From Platanthera guangdongensis (lineage: Eukaryota > Streptophyta > Magnoliopsida > Asparagales > Orchidaceae), in NCBI GenBank assembly GCA_039583875.1, contig CM077150.1, positions 5,040,332-5,104,331 of the forward strand: 64,000 nucleotides of DNA. The letters are read 5' to 3'. The position numbers were made by a program, and so were the translations under genes. The notes beneath the pieces are model-generated. The model saw nothing but the letters and a program-made list of their open reading frames with translations, was not told where the DNA came from and did no database searches. Positions 20,950 to 31,252 of the stretch are shown here, piece after piece (within the stretch, counting starts at the first letter, position 1; each line of letters begins with the position of its first letter).

Positions 20950-22913
20950 TGTAACACCCTCATCTGTCACATGACATATAACAGAAGGTCCAGCTGGAAC
21001 CCGATGCCATATACCACAGACAGTCAGAAGGGTTACATAAGAATATCCAAACTATCTAATTAAAACTACTCTTCCTACACAGAGCATTCTAGCGGAAGCT
21101 TTTAAATAATTGAAAGAACTCAAAACTTAAATCCATAATCATGAATGTTCACATCCACACAGCAAGAATGAAACCCAAATACACTGAAAGGGGGGAAACA
21201 CGGCCTTATGGCCTTACAATAGTTCACTTAACAAATAGTGTCTTACATACATCGGCTCGCAGGCCAGCCACACATAACAAAAAAAACAACTATTCTTTAC
21301 GACCTTCAAGGGCCAGCACAGCAACATGGGCTCCAGCCCGCTATTTTGCACTCGGCTCCGTAACACCTGCAAGCAACATTCCACCGCATGGTGACAAATA
21401 GGCAACGGTCAGCTAAAGCCGACCAAATTATAACGACCCCGCCCCTTACTCGAGATGGCAGTGCTCTTTTCATGCATAACATTAGCCCAGCTAAACAATA
21501 AAGTGCAATTACATTTCGCCACAGATGTAGGCTCGCATGGCCAAACACCCCGTGCACTCAGGGCACATTAACGTTGAATCCTGACACTTCAGCGTCTTTA
21601 CCACCACCACCACCAAGATGGCAACCACGTGAGCATTTAGCCTTTCTGACCACTGTCTAAGGCTCCCGACTATGTCAACGGCCAGTCCCCTTTTCGGGTA
21701 TCTCGCACCGAACCACATAGCACAGGTCCGATTCCACTTGCCCGTTGCTCACAACTGCGTAGTTCACCTTAAGACGTACGCACAGGCCAAGCTTCTCTCG
21801 GATCCTGCCATTTCCAAACAATCACATAACCCAATTATGTTCAAGGCCGGTTCCCAGACCGCCAAGTTAGCAGAACAATGATTCCACTCAGTTTTCCGAG
21901 TGCGCCTTGGAGCTAACCTCCAAGGATCCCTGCTGCAATCTACCGCATAGAAACCCAATGCACGAAGTCTTCTCCGGCAAATCATAACAAATGCAACATC
22001 ACCGATCCAGACCAACATGTCCGGGTAGGGTTCACACACAATGCCTATGCCCGTATTTCGATTCCAGACTCTATATGCAACACAAGGGGGACTATTCACA
22101 TCAACCCCAAGGAACACCACACACTCACCGCACACTCGTGGGAGCGGGTTTCCCTATGCAAAAAGGAAGAGCTTCACATGCTCAAGTTAAGAATTGTTAC
22201 CCTTGTAGTACGCTTTGGCGCCTTGGAAAAACTACACGGATAGAAGTCTTCACAACGATCTTTCCTCCACGGATCCGCTCTCAGATCTCAAAATGGTGCT
22301 CCGATGCTCCGCCGGCGGCCGGAATTATCCTCCTTCTTCCTCCTTGCTCTAACTCCTTGGAGAGAGAAAGCTTTGGAGAGAAATGAAGTATTCAACTCCC
22401 ATTCACGGCCTTAACAGAGAAGGAAACCACCTGGGTCGTTGGATTTAAAATAAAGAAATCGAACGGCTCTGATTCGCTCAAAAAATCAACAGACCTGGGC
22501 CGAACACGGCTTGGCACACGACCGTGTCCCAGGCCGTGTGCCTCGATCCAGGCACGATCGTCGAACACAGAGACTCACACGGGCTCAGACACGCCCGTGT
22601 CTCACTCGACACACCCGTGTCGGGTTCCTCGACATGCCCGTGTCCGAGGGCATGTCACACATAACCGCCACGCCAACCGACACAACCCTGTTGAACACAG
22701 GTACTGACACGGGTAGGCACACGCCCGTGTCAAATGACACGCCCATGTCATTTAGCCGTGTTCCTTGTCGTGTCCTTCTCGGGATGAAAACGACCAAAAA
22801 ACTAGCCATACACGGCCTTGGACACACCCGTGTCCTAGGCCGTATACCCCTATACAGGCACCAAAATCCCCTTTTTACGCGACCAACTCAAATACATATT
22901 TCGGGGCGTTACA
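20950..22913 (-). repeat. Element C 3' LTR
   Basis: Plus-strand ends are TGTAACACCCTC and GGGGCGTTACA, i.e. TGTAACGCCCCG...GGTGTTACA in element orientation. Length is 1964 bp. It pairs with 38240-40209. Confidence 0.9.
22495..22862. repeat. Palindrome array in element C 3' LTR
   Basis: Repeated GACACGCCCGTGTC, CACACGACCGTGTCCC and CACGGCC...GGCCGTG units near the start of the LTR (element orientation). Many units carry C-to-T changes (ACACACCCGTGTC, ACATGCCCGTGTC). Confidence 0.9.
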
Positions 22914-22930
22914 AATCTCCCCCACTTAAG
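22914..22930 (-). promoter_or_regulatory. Polypurine tract of element C
   Basis: The minus strand reads CTTAAGTGGGGGAGATT immediately before TGTAACGCCCCG, the standard chromovirus purine tract. Confidence 0.85.
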
Positions 22931-24410
22931 GAATTTCATCCCGAAATTAAGTAAAGGTACACAAAATTACAAGTTACCTGAACGGAAAAACTCGGTGTAT
23001 TCTTCCAACATAGTTTGCTCTCACTCCCAAGAAATCTCCTCACGTCCGCAATTATCCCAACAGACTTTAACCATTCAGATATCCTTGTTGCGGAGTCGCT
23101 TGACTTCAATGTCTTCTATACGTATATGCTTGACCTTTGTCGTCAACTCATAATCAACTAGCACTTGATCAACTGCAACTATCTGCGAAGACACTTACAC
23201 CGCCTTACGCAACAACGATACGTGGAACACATCGTGTAGCCCACTCAACTCCACTGACAGCTTCAATCTATACGCTGCTTCGCCAACACGCTCCAGGATC
23301 TCAAATGGTCCAAGGTATCTCGGACTCAGCTTCTTCAAGCGTCGAACCCGCGAGACACCCTTGAACGGTTTGATTTTCAAGTACACTCAGTCGCCAACAC
23401 TGAACTCCACGTTCCTATGTTTGACGTTATAGTACTTCGACTATCTGTCCTGAGCGATCTTCAACCGTTCCTGAATTGTCCGTATCACTGAAGTGGCATC
23501 TTCCACCGCTTGACGTTTGAAAATCTTTGACTCGCCCATCTCCAACCAAGACAACGGTGTGCGACACTTTCTCCCGTACAAGGCCTCGAAAGGCGTCATT
23601 CCAATACTAGCCTGAAAGCTGTTGTTATACGCAAACTCCACCATGTACATGTGATCTTCCCACTGCTTTCCAAAATCTAGGACGCACATGCGAAGCATGT
23701 CCTCCAACGTCCGGTTGACCCTCTCGGTTTGGCCATCCGTTTGCGGATGAAAGGTTGTGCTGAACTTTAGCTTAGTACCCAACATACTATGCACCAACCT
23801 CCAGTCATTCGACGTGAAGCGTCCATCTCGATCACTAACAATACCGCGGGGCACACCATGCAACCGTACAATATTCTCCACATAGAGTTTGGCCAACCTT
23901 TCCACCTGATCTTCCTTCCTGATCGGGATGAAGTGCGACACATTTCTCAACCTATCTACGACCACCCAGATGGCGTCGTTTCCCCTCTGCGACTTCGGCA
24001 AGCCATGCACAAAATCCATAGATATGTCGTCAAATTTCCATTCCGGGATAGACAAGGACTTTAGGAAACCTCCGGGCTTCTGGTACTCCGCCTTCACCAA
24101 GGCACAAGTTAGACACTTGGCCACATAGAGTGCTACATCCTTCTTCAATTCTAGCCACCAAAATAATTTCTTCATGTCTCTATACATCTTCGTGCTTCCC
24201 GGGTGGATTGAGTACTTGGTATGATGAGCCTCGTACATCAACTCCTCCCGAAGATTATCCGCACTAGGAACGCATAGGCGACCGTCCTTCCTTAGCAACC
24301 CATCCTCAACAGCAAACTGGGAATTTGACCCATCCAATGATTCATCCAAGATCTGCTTCATGTTGTTATCCTGAATCAAAGCCCGCTGAACTCTATCAGC
24401 TAGGTCACAC
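22931..24410 (-). pseudogene. int: Integrase and C-terminal tail of element C
   Basis: Integrase that would insert element cDNA in the nucleus. The piece at 23441-24379 carries the zinc finger half ([15 protein letters not shown] with YVAKCLTCALVKAEY), the catalytic core with DFVHGLPKS, DRDGRFTSNDW and GQTERVNRTLEDML (D, D, E triad visible) and ALYGRKCRTPLSW. After a stop near 23440 a second piece (23195-23386) holds the GPF-type motif RYLGPFEILERVGEAAYRL and a DVFHVSLL stretch. The chromodomain region downstream (22931-23195) is too degraded to read by eye. Broken by at least one stop and frame changes, so inactive. Confidence 0.85.
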
Positions 24411-24958
24411 TACACCTCGGTCCAAAACGGTTTCGCCTCAGTACCAGACTGCTTGTCGATGCAAGATATTTCCAAAGCCTCCAACTCACGGACCAATCTC
24501 TCATCATGTACCGATAACCAGTTGGCCTGTGCAGGAACCTTACGACTCAACGCATCTGCCACTACATTATCTTTCCCTGACACATAATGTATCTTGAAGG
24601 TGTAGTCCCATAGGAACTCCATCCACCTCCGCTGCCTCATGTTCAGATCCTTTTGATCTAACAAGTACTTCAAGCTCTTATGATCGGTGTATATATCGAC
24701 TTTCATACCGTACAGATAGTGCCTCCACAGCTTTAAAACGAATATCACGACTGCTAACTCCAAATCATGGACCAGATAATTTCTCTCGTGAGCCTTCAAT
24801 TGTCGTGAATCGTAGGCTATAACACTCTCATGCTGTAGCAGAACACAGCCCACCCCTGCCCGAAGCATCACTATAGATTTCAAACCCTTCGGTTCCACTT
24901 GGGGAAAATAAAATAGGCGATGTGGTCAACCACCTCTTCAACTCTTCAAAAGCCTGTT
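24410..24958 (-). pseudogene. rnh: RNase H region of element C
   Basis: Minus-strand RNase H domain. The N-terminal part ([23 protein letters not shown]) lies at 24828-24958 and is joined through a frame change to [54 protein letters not shown] and [12 protein letters not shown]. The catalytic residues D (YSDAS), E (DLELA), D (YTDH) and D (VADAL) are all present. The frame starts directly at the Tat insertion boundary. Upstream RT is at 33343-33845. Confidence 0.85.
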
Positions 24959-25249
24959 TGTCAACCCAGAAATCGACGATCCTTCCCAAGGTAGCCAGCT
25001 GGCTAGTCACAATCCTCAGATTCTCCCTATTGATCGCGACAAGTCCCAGCTCAGGCGGACAGTTTTCACTGTCCGCCTAGGTCTCCTGGCAACCGCGTGC
25101 CCTGCGGGACGACGGGCTATTCCCATAGCTCACCCCCACAGGCCATGCAGTTAGGCCCGCTAACCGTGCAGTGCCTTTCCTTGCAGGAGGAAGCCCACCA
25201 TCAGGATCTCGCCCGCAGGAGGGCGCCCGCTTCGGAGTTTGCCAGGCAG

Positions 25250-26165
25250 ACTCCCCCTTGGAGTCCGCCCAGGCCGCCCGTAGGAGGCGGCATCCGCTCC
25301 AGCCAGGCGGGCTCCCCCCAGAGTCCGCCCAGGCCACCCGCTAGGGGGCGGCCTCCGCCAGCCGGGCGGACTCCCCATGGAGTCCGCCCAGGTCGCCCGC
25401 AGGGGGCGGCCTCCGCCAGCCGGGCGGACTCCCCCTAGAGTCCGCTCAGGCCGCCCGCAGGGGGCGGCCTTCGCCAGCCGGGCGGACTCCCCGTGGAGTC
25501 CGCCCAGGCTGCCCGCAGGGGGCGGCCTCCGCCAGCCGGGGCGGACTCCCCCTGGAGTCCGCCCAGGCCCCCGCAGGGGGCAGCCTCCGCCAGCCGGGCG
25601 GACTCCCCCTGGAGTCCGCCCTGGCCGCCCGCAGGGGGCGGCCTCCGCCAGTCGGGCGAACTCCTCCTGAGTCCGCCCAGGCCGCCCGCGAGGGGCGGCC
25701 TCCGCTCTGCAGCCAGCCGGGCGGACTCCTCCTGAGTCCGCCCAGGCCGCCCGTCCGCCTGCAGCCGTAGGGAGTGGCCTCCGTCCGACCGCCAGCAGCA
25801 GCAGGAGCGGACTCCCTTGAGTCCGCCCGTCCGCCTGCAGCCGCAGGGGGCGGCCTCTGTCTAACCGCCAGAAGCAGCAGGGGCGGACTCCCTTGAGTCC
25901 GCCCGTCCGCCCGTCCGCCCGTAGCCGCAGGGGGTGGCCTCCGTCCGCCCGCCAGCAGCAGCAGTGGCGGACTTCCTTGAGTCCGCCCGCCCACCCGCAG
26001 CCGCAGGGGGTGGCCTCCGTCCGCCCGCCAGCAGTAGCAGGGGCGGACTCCCTTAAGTCTGCCCGTCCGCCCGCAGCCGCAGGCGGCGGCCTCCGTCAGC
26101 CCGTCAACAGGCCGGGCGGACTCCCCTTGGAGTCCGCCCAGTCCGCACGGCAAGGGCGGTCTCCG
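25250..26165. repeat. 58-bp GGGCGGACTCC/GGAGTCCGCCC array, 5' LTR of T
   Basis: Each unit contains an 11-bp inverted pair (GGGCGGACTCC and GGAGTCCGCCC) around a 3-4 nt loop, and a second GC-only inverted element (GCCGCCCGCAGGGGGCGGCC). The later part of the array is a variant with CGCCAGCAGCAGCAGGGGCGGACTCCC. It lies about 120 bp upstream of the TATA box. Open frames on both strands here are not genes. Confidence 0.93.
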
Positions 26166-26286
26166 TTCTCTCCCGGCCTCCTGCCGCCTGCTTCGCCCGC
26201 CGACCTGGCAGACTCCATGTTCCAGTCCGCGCAGGTCGTCATGCTGACATCACTGGGCCCCGCTTTTTGAAGATCTTCCCCGGGCC

Positions 26287-26294
26287 TATAAATA
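26287..26294 (+). promoter_or_regulatory. TATA box, 5' LTR of T
   Basis: TATAAATA in GGGCCTATAAATAGCCCC, matched at 32523-32530 in the 3' LTR. Confidence 0.75.
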
Positions 26295-27104
26295 GCCCCT
26301 GATACCTCTCATTCAAGGGGACCAGAGGTGGAGACAACTCCTGCCAACAGACCCTGCGAACTCAGTTTTCCAGTCCGCGCAGTCCTCCATCAGCCTTCCA
26401 GCAAGCTCTGCGGACTCCGTTTTCCTGTCTACGCAGTCCTCCACGGCTTACCTGCAGCTTGCCAGCAAGCTTTGCGGACTCAGTTTCCCAGTCCTCCAGC
26501 TGCTAGCAGCCTCTTTTACTTAGTCTCTGGCAGCTTCTTTTCTCTGCTCTCTGGCAACTTCTTCTCCCTTAGCCGCCAGCTTCCCTTTGTACCCCTTTAA
26601 TGCTTTGTTGTGAAGGTGTACATGTAAGCTTGTAACCTCTCGCTATTAATCAAAGGAAAGTCCGTCGCAAGAGTGGCATTTAGGCCGCGACGGGCGAAGT
26701 GTGTGCTGCCGCTGCTAGCGGCCCCCTCTTCTTCCCTCTACTCAGCAAGCCTTGCTCTCTGTGCAGCAAGCCTTGCTCTCTGCTCAGCAAGCCTTGACCT
26801 CATCTCAGCTCAGCTCTTCTCGGCAACCAACCTGCAAGTACAACCGTCGTAGAAACTGTCTGCTCGACAGCTTCTATTCAACCTCCTCTTCCTCTCTTGA
26901 TCAACCCTCTCTATTGATCAAGCCTCTCCCATTTCCCCCGCAACCCTCCTTGAGCAAGTTGTTTGCTCCAATCTCGAGCATTCAGAAGCTTCCTTCTTCT
27001 CTACCATCGCAACCTTCTCCTTCCTCCTCTCCTATCCTGTGAGACCAAAACACCCCCTCCGTGTTAGCTGTGCCCCTGGTGCCGTTTCCGCGCATCAACA
27101 GTTT

Positions 27105-27124
27105 TGGTGCGGCGAGCGTGGAAC
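27105..27124 (+). promoter_or_regulatory. Primer binding site of element T
   Basis: TTGGTGCGGCGAGCGTGGAA follows the LTR end after GTTT. Tat-lineage elements usually have TTTGGCGCCGTCTGTGGGAA here. I do not assign the primer tRNA. Confidence 0.65.
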
Positions 27125-27180
27125 ATCAGTTAACGAGCGATCCTTCAGATCCGAACAGGCAGTGAAAGCGACAGTTAACC

Positions 27181-28371
27181 ATGTCAGACCATCAATCAGC
27201 CGAGAACCTTTCTCCAAGTCCCAGTGAAGATCCTCTCTGGGAAGCTTTTGAGCAGTCGCGCCGTGAGAATGCTCAACAGTTCCAAGCGATCAACAAAGTT
27301 CTTGCTGCAATCACGCAACGACTAGACTCTCAACCAGCAACCGCTCCAGCTGCTCCAGCTGCTCCAATCAACCCAACACCAACATCAGAGCATCAACAAG
27401 CTAACTCTCAAGCTTGCCCGCCGTTCTATCCTCCTTACACACAAACCTTTCCGCAAGGGCCAGCAGCTCCTTTGCGACCTCAAGATGAAGAGTTTGCTGC
27501 TCGCCATAACTTCTTCCGGGAAGCAGCCCGGGGAAGTCCTGCTAGATTTCTCAATTTTCAGGGAAGTCATCCCGACCCTTCAGCTCCTGCCTCTGCTCCT
27601 CCTGCAGCAACCTTTCCTTTTCATCCTCATGCTCCTTTTGCAGCTGCAACTTATGCTCCTTTTTTTCCCTATGTTGTAGGAGAACAAGAAGAACCTTCAC
27701 CATTCGCGGAGAATGTTCGCCATGAGCCTACTCCAGCAAACTTCAGAGAGCCTCGACTGCCAATCTACACTAGAGAGGCTGATCCAGTAAAGCACCTCCA
27801 AGCTTTTGAGTCAGCCGTTGCTCTCAAAACTCTTTCAGACGCAACGAAGTGCAAGCTCCTTGTGACCAGCTTTGATGGGCAAGTGAGGGACTGGTTCTAT
27901 TGCCTCTGTCCTCACTCCATCACTTCCTTCGTAGATCTACGAAGGGAGTTTCTTCTCAGATTCTCTACATCAACCAAGAGAAAGGGCGGTCTGGAAGCCC
28001 ACTTTGAGATCAAGCAGCGCGGGAATGAGACTTGGTCTCAGTTTGTTGATCGATTCTAAAGAGAGATTTTGGACATCGAAGTTACTGATCAAGAAATGTA
28101 CAGAGTGGCTCTTATCCACGGTCTTCTGAAGGGCCTCTCAAATTTGAAGCCAATGTTCGTGCTCCAAGGACATATCAAGAGTTGATTGCTCTAGCCAACT
28201 CATATATCCGAGGCGAAAAGAGCAACCCAGGCTTCGTCTCCAAGCTTATATCCGAGGAGGATCTCTCTCGCAAGCATCCTCCAAGGTCTCCTCACAATCA
28301 CTTCCCAACTCACTCAAGGAAGGAGAGAAGGATTCATCGCCATCGATACTCCTTCCCGAGCCGCGATCATG
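27181..28371 (+). pseudogene. gag: gag of element T, part 1 (upstream of TRIM)
   Basis: Capsid protein gene starting at ATG 27181, about 60 bp after the PBS. The N-terminus is acidic and Q-rich (MSDHQSAENLSPSPSEDP), followed by a long P/A-rich linker (about residues 50-180), then the capsid core: EPRLPIYTREADPVKHLQAF, VTSFDGQVRDWFYCL, ITSFVDLRREFLLRF, GNETWSQFVDRF. A TAA ends the first frame at 28057-28059, but homologous sequence (REILDIEVTDQEMYRVAL, then LIALANSYIRGEKSN in another frame) continues to the TRIM at 28377. The start is chosen because it is the first ATG after the PBS and opens the family-typical N-terminus. Confidence 0.82.
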
Positions 28372-28376
28372 CTCAA

Positions 28377-28902
28377 TGTTGAGGACCAAGGTCCAGCGGG
28401 ATTGGGTGTGTGTGGGACCGCATATTTGGGCTTCCCCATCGCGTTCCAGGTCTGGGTGTTGACCCCGGTGGGCCCCTCGTGTGGCGGAATATCCCCGCCA
28501 TCCCGTGGTTGGATTAGTCCCACATTGCGTGCAGCGGGTGGTCCTTGGTGATTATGTACCCCCGTCCCCCCTTACCATAACCTCGGGGTTTTGGGAAGAT
28601 GTGCGGTGACGGGTGGTTTCTACATGGTATCAGAGTCATCCCGCTGCGGGGGTGTGTTGAGGACCAAGGTCCAGCGGGATTGGGTGTGTGTGGGACCACA
28701 TATTTGGGCTTCCCCATCGCGTTCTAGGTCTGGGTGTTGACCCCGGTGGTCCCCCCGTGCGGCGGAATATCCCCGCCATCACGTGGTTGGATTAGTCTCA
28801 CATTGCCTGCAGCGGGTGGTCCTTGATGTTTATGTACCCCCGTCCCCCCTTACCATAACCTCGGAGTTTTGGGAAGATGTGCGGTGACGGGTGGTTTCTA
28901 CA
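28377..28902 (+). mobile_element. TRIM element 1, 526 bp, internal domain 30 bp, TSD CTCAA
   Basis: LTRs 28377-28624 and 28655-28902 are 248 bp each and nearly identical (TGTTGAGGACCAAGG...GGTTTCTACA). Between them are only 30 bp: TGGTATCAGAGTC (initiator tRNA-Met PBS) running into GCTGCGGGGGTG (purine tract). TSD CTCAA is at 28372-28376 and 28903-28907. It is non-coding and sits in the gag of element T. Confidence 0.95.
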
Positions 28903-28907
28903 CTCAA

Positions 28908-29366
28908 GATTCATTGCTACCACTAGCTCCTTCTTCTCAAGCAGCAGCGGTTCATCAGCAGCAAGACAATGACTTGCATGAGTCCGATCTCGACGAGGCC
29001 ATGCAAGAAGTGATCCAGATCATGAGAGATAGGGCAAACTTCAAGAAGCCCTATCGACCAGCAGATCAAAGATCTAGGGGTTCAGAACCTTACTGTGAAT
29101 TTCACAAAGAACCAGGTCACCTAACAGAAGACTGCCGAGCATTCTGACAGCTTGTGCAAAGGATGCTCCGGCAGAGGAAGATGCATGGCCTGTTTCCCAA
29201 AGAAGAACGCCCTGATCCAGCAACTTCAAAGGGCAAAGAAGTTGCAGACGTTCCTTGCTCCTCAAGGGGAGTAAACCAAGTCGAAGAACCTCCTCTCCTC
29301 GTTGTTAACCAAGCCATCGAATGCTTCGATGCCGATGACGAAGGTGTGCTTGAAAGGCTATTCTAA
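28908..29366 (+). pseudogene. gag: gag of element T, part 2 (zinc-knuckle end)
   Basis: Continuation of gag after the TRIM: an acidic segment (DNDLHESDLDEAMQEVIQIM), then a nucleocapsid-like knuckle YCEFHKEPGHLTEDC at about 29093-29137, followed by an in-frame TGA (29145-29147, in the position of a CGA arginine codon) and the tail QRMLRQRKMHGLFPKE to 29366. After this no pol sequence is found. Confidence 0.78.
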
Positions 29367-30484
29367 GCAAGCAATGGACTTCACAGTCCTCTAAAGCTCC
29401 TAGCAACCTTCATCGGTTATCTCAACCCTTGCTCTTTCTCTCTTCAAGCATTTTCATTTCACCAAACACTTCTCAGTGTTCATCTCTTGCTTTTCAACAA
29501 AGCTTTTTATTAGGGATCTTATACTGACACAATTCCCTTCTTGTGTTGCTCCTTCCTCTACTTCTCTCTCTCTGAGGGATTAGTACACCAATGAGATATC
29601 ACCGAGTCTGAAACGTTCCGTCTGTAGTTTGTTCTCGCACCACCGCTACGACCACATATGGCGGGAGTATACCCATGTGTGTGGTGGGAGCAGTTCAATC
29701 ACGATAATGGGCTTCAGATTTCGCATCCTAGCCGGCATCTGACACAGAGTGTGTGCTAGGGGAGCCCCATGTGTTAGCTCTGTTGTGCTTTGCATAGGAT
29801 ACATTACAGTTATGATGATCTTTGCTTGACAAGCAATGGCGATCAAGCGTAGCCTTGTCTCTTCGATCATCACCTAATTGTGATAGTTGAACACTCTCTG
29901 GTATCCTCGATCCGTGCCTTCTCGGGTTCTCATAACTAAACTGATCAATCCACAGACAAGCTATAGGCCTCTTGGCGCAACCAGTCTCATTGATCAGTGA
30001 TGCTTGTGCCCAAGGCAAGAGAGCGGTGCTTCTAGCAATCCTTCTCAGGATCTTTCTCCTTGCTTTTCTCTTTTGTGCCCTCCTTGAGGATGCGCGGCCA
30101 GCCCGCTTTGAGTAGGACTATACTCGGGATGATTTTTCAAGCAAGTGATGCATAAGGCCCACAGGGAACACTTGTGGCAGCATTCAACCTTCTTTAGTCA
30201 TTCCGAGTATAGACCTTCTTTTGTCTATTCCCTCCTTTCACAGGTGAATAGGTTAATCCAACCTACCAAAAGGATTCTGGCATTCATTTTGCTTATGTCC
30301 ATCCAGCCATATCGACAGCTAACGCTCGATTTATTGATATTGGCTTCATGATAAAGTGTTCATCAGGCATTTTTCTTGCTTCTTGGTCATATCAACCTTA
30401 TCTCATCAACCTTCATGGGTTATCTCAACAGTTTTGGTGCGGTTATCTTCATGTATTGTTTGCTTCTAATTTCTCTCCTCGCAG
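29367..30484 (+). other. Element T non-coding internal region; no gene seen
   Basis: About 1.1 kb without coding resemblance. It holds two related copies of CAACCTTCAT(C/G)GGTTATCTCAAC (29407 and 30409) and, at 30425-30442, an exact copy of the 18 nt that span the 5' LTR/PBS junction (27095-27112). Confidence 0.6.
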
Positions 30485-31015
30485 AGATTATCAAACTCTT
30501 GCAAGCCTTCTCCACAGGTACTTGCAAGCTCCTTTCATATGCATATTTCTTCTTCTAACTTTTCTCTTTGTAGAGAACAACATACACCTGCAAGCCTCAT
30601 CCAGGTACTTGCAGTTTAATTCATTATTTTATATCTGCTGCTCACTCTTCACTTTGCAGTGGCTAGCAGACGTCTGCAAGTCATATTCAGGTACTTGCAG
30701 CTTATCTTTGTATACAATACCTGCCTTTAACTCTCTTCTTGCAGAGATCACCGACACTTGCAAGCTCCATTCAGGTACTTGCAAGTTACTTTCATGCACT
30801 GTGCGTACTTTTAACTCTTATTTTGCAGAAACCAGCAAAGATTTGCAAGTTCCTTCCAGGTACTTGCAACTCATTTTTCTTTCTTTCTTGTATACTCTTC
30901 TTCCTTCCCTTTTTGCAGAGGATAACAGGTGCTTGCAAGCCTCTATCAGGTACTTGCAAGTTATTATGTCTTTCTGTTTTCCTCACTTTTGTTTTGCAGA
31001 ACTTAACGGAAGACA
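30485..31015 (+). repeat. Tandem array of mini-exon-like units in element T
   Basis: About 86-bp units, six to seven copies. Blocks of 33, 31, 31, 30, 31 and 31 nt (30485-30517, 30574-30604, 30660-30690, 30745-30774, 30829-30859, 30919-30949) each end in CAG directly before GTACTTGCA. They are separated by T-rich segments of 56, 55, 54, 54, 59 and 50 nt that each end in TTGCAG or TTGTAG. So every unit has GT...AG borders. The palindrome CTTGCAAG recurs on both sides of the CAG/GT border. The rest of the unit has diverged much more. Whether it is spliced is unknown. Confidence 0.85.
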
Positions 31016-31231
31016 CATCTTCTTCGTTTTGCAAAAGAAAACTCAAGTACACACTCGATGTACCACCCATACATGCTTACCCTAACTTTCCTCTTGCAGG
31101 AAAATAGACAAGAAACACCAAGCTTGTAAGGAGAGTCTTCAGGTTCTATCTCTCCTTGCCCCCCTTCTCTTTCCTTTGGGGTGGATCACGATTTTCGTGG
31201 GTCTCCAACTTTTTCGAAGTTCCCTTCGGAA

Positions 31232-31252
31232 CTTAAAAAAGTGCGGGGATTA
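31232..31252 (+). promoter_or_regulatory. Polypurine tract of element T
   Basis: ACTTAAAAAAGTGCGGGGATTA directly precedes the 3' LTR start TGTCAACCC at 31253. Confidence 0.8.

Larger units (their letters stand above)
24959..27100 (+). repeat. Element T 5' LTR (2142 bp)
   Basis: TG...CA ends, TATA box at 26287, a palindrome-rich tandem array at 25250-26165, then a repeated CAGCAAGCCTTGCTCTCTG segment (26743-26800) downstream of the TATA box. Confidence 0.92.

Noticed and set aside
30348..31085. 245-codon ORF over the mini-exon array as a real protein
   Set aside because: Repeat units of 84-90 bp are not multiples of three and yield different peptides in each unit. The T-rich blocks give hydrophobic strings. 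It looks fortuitous.
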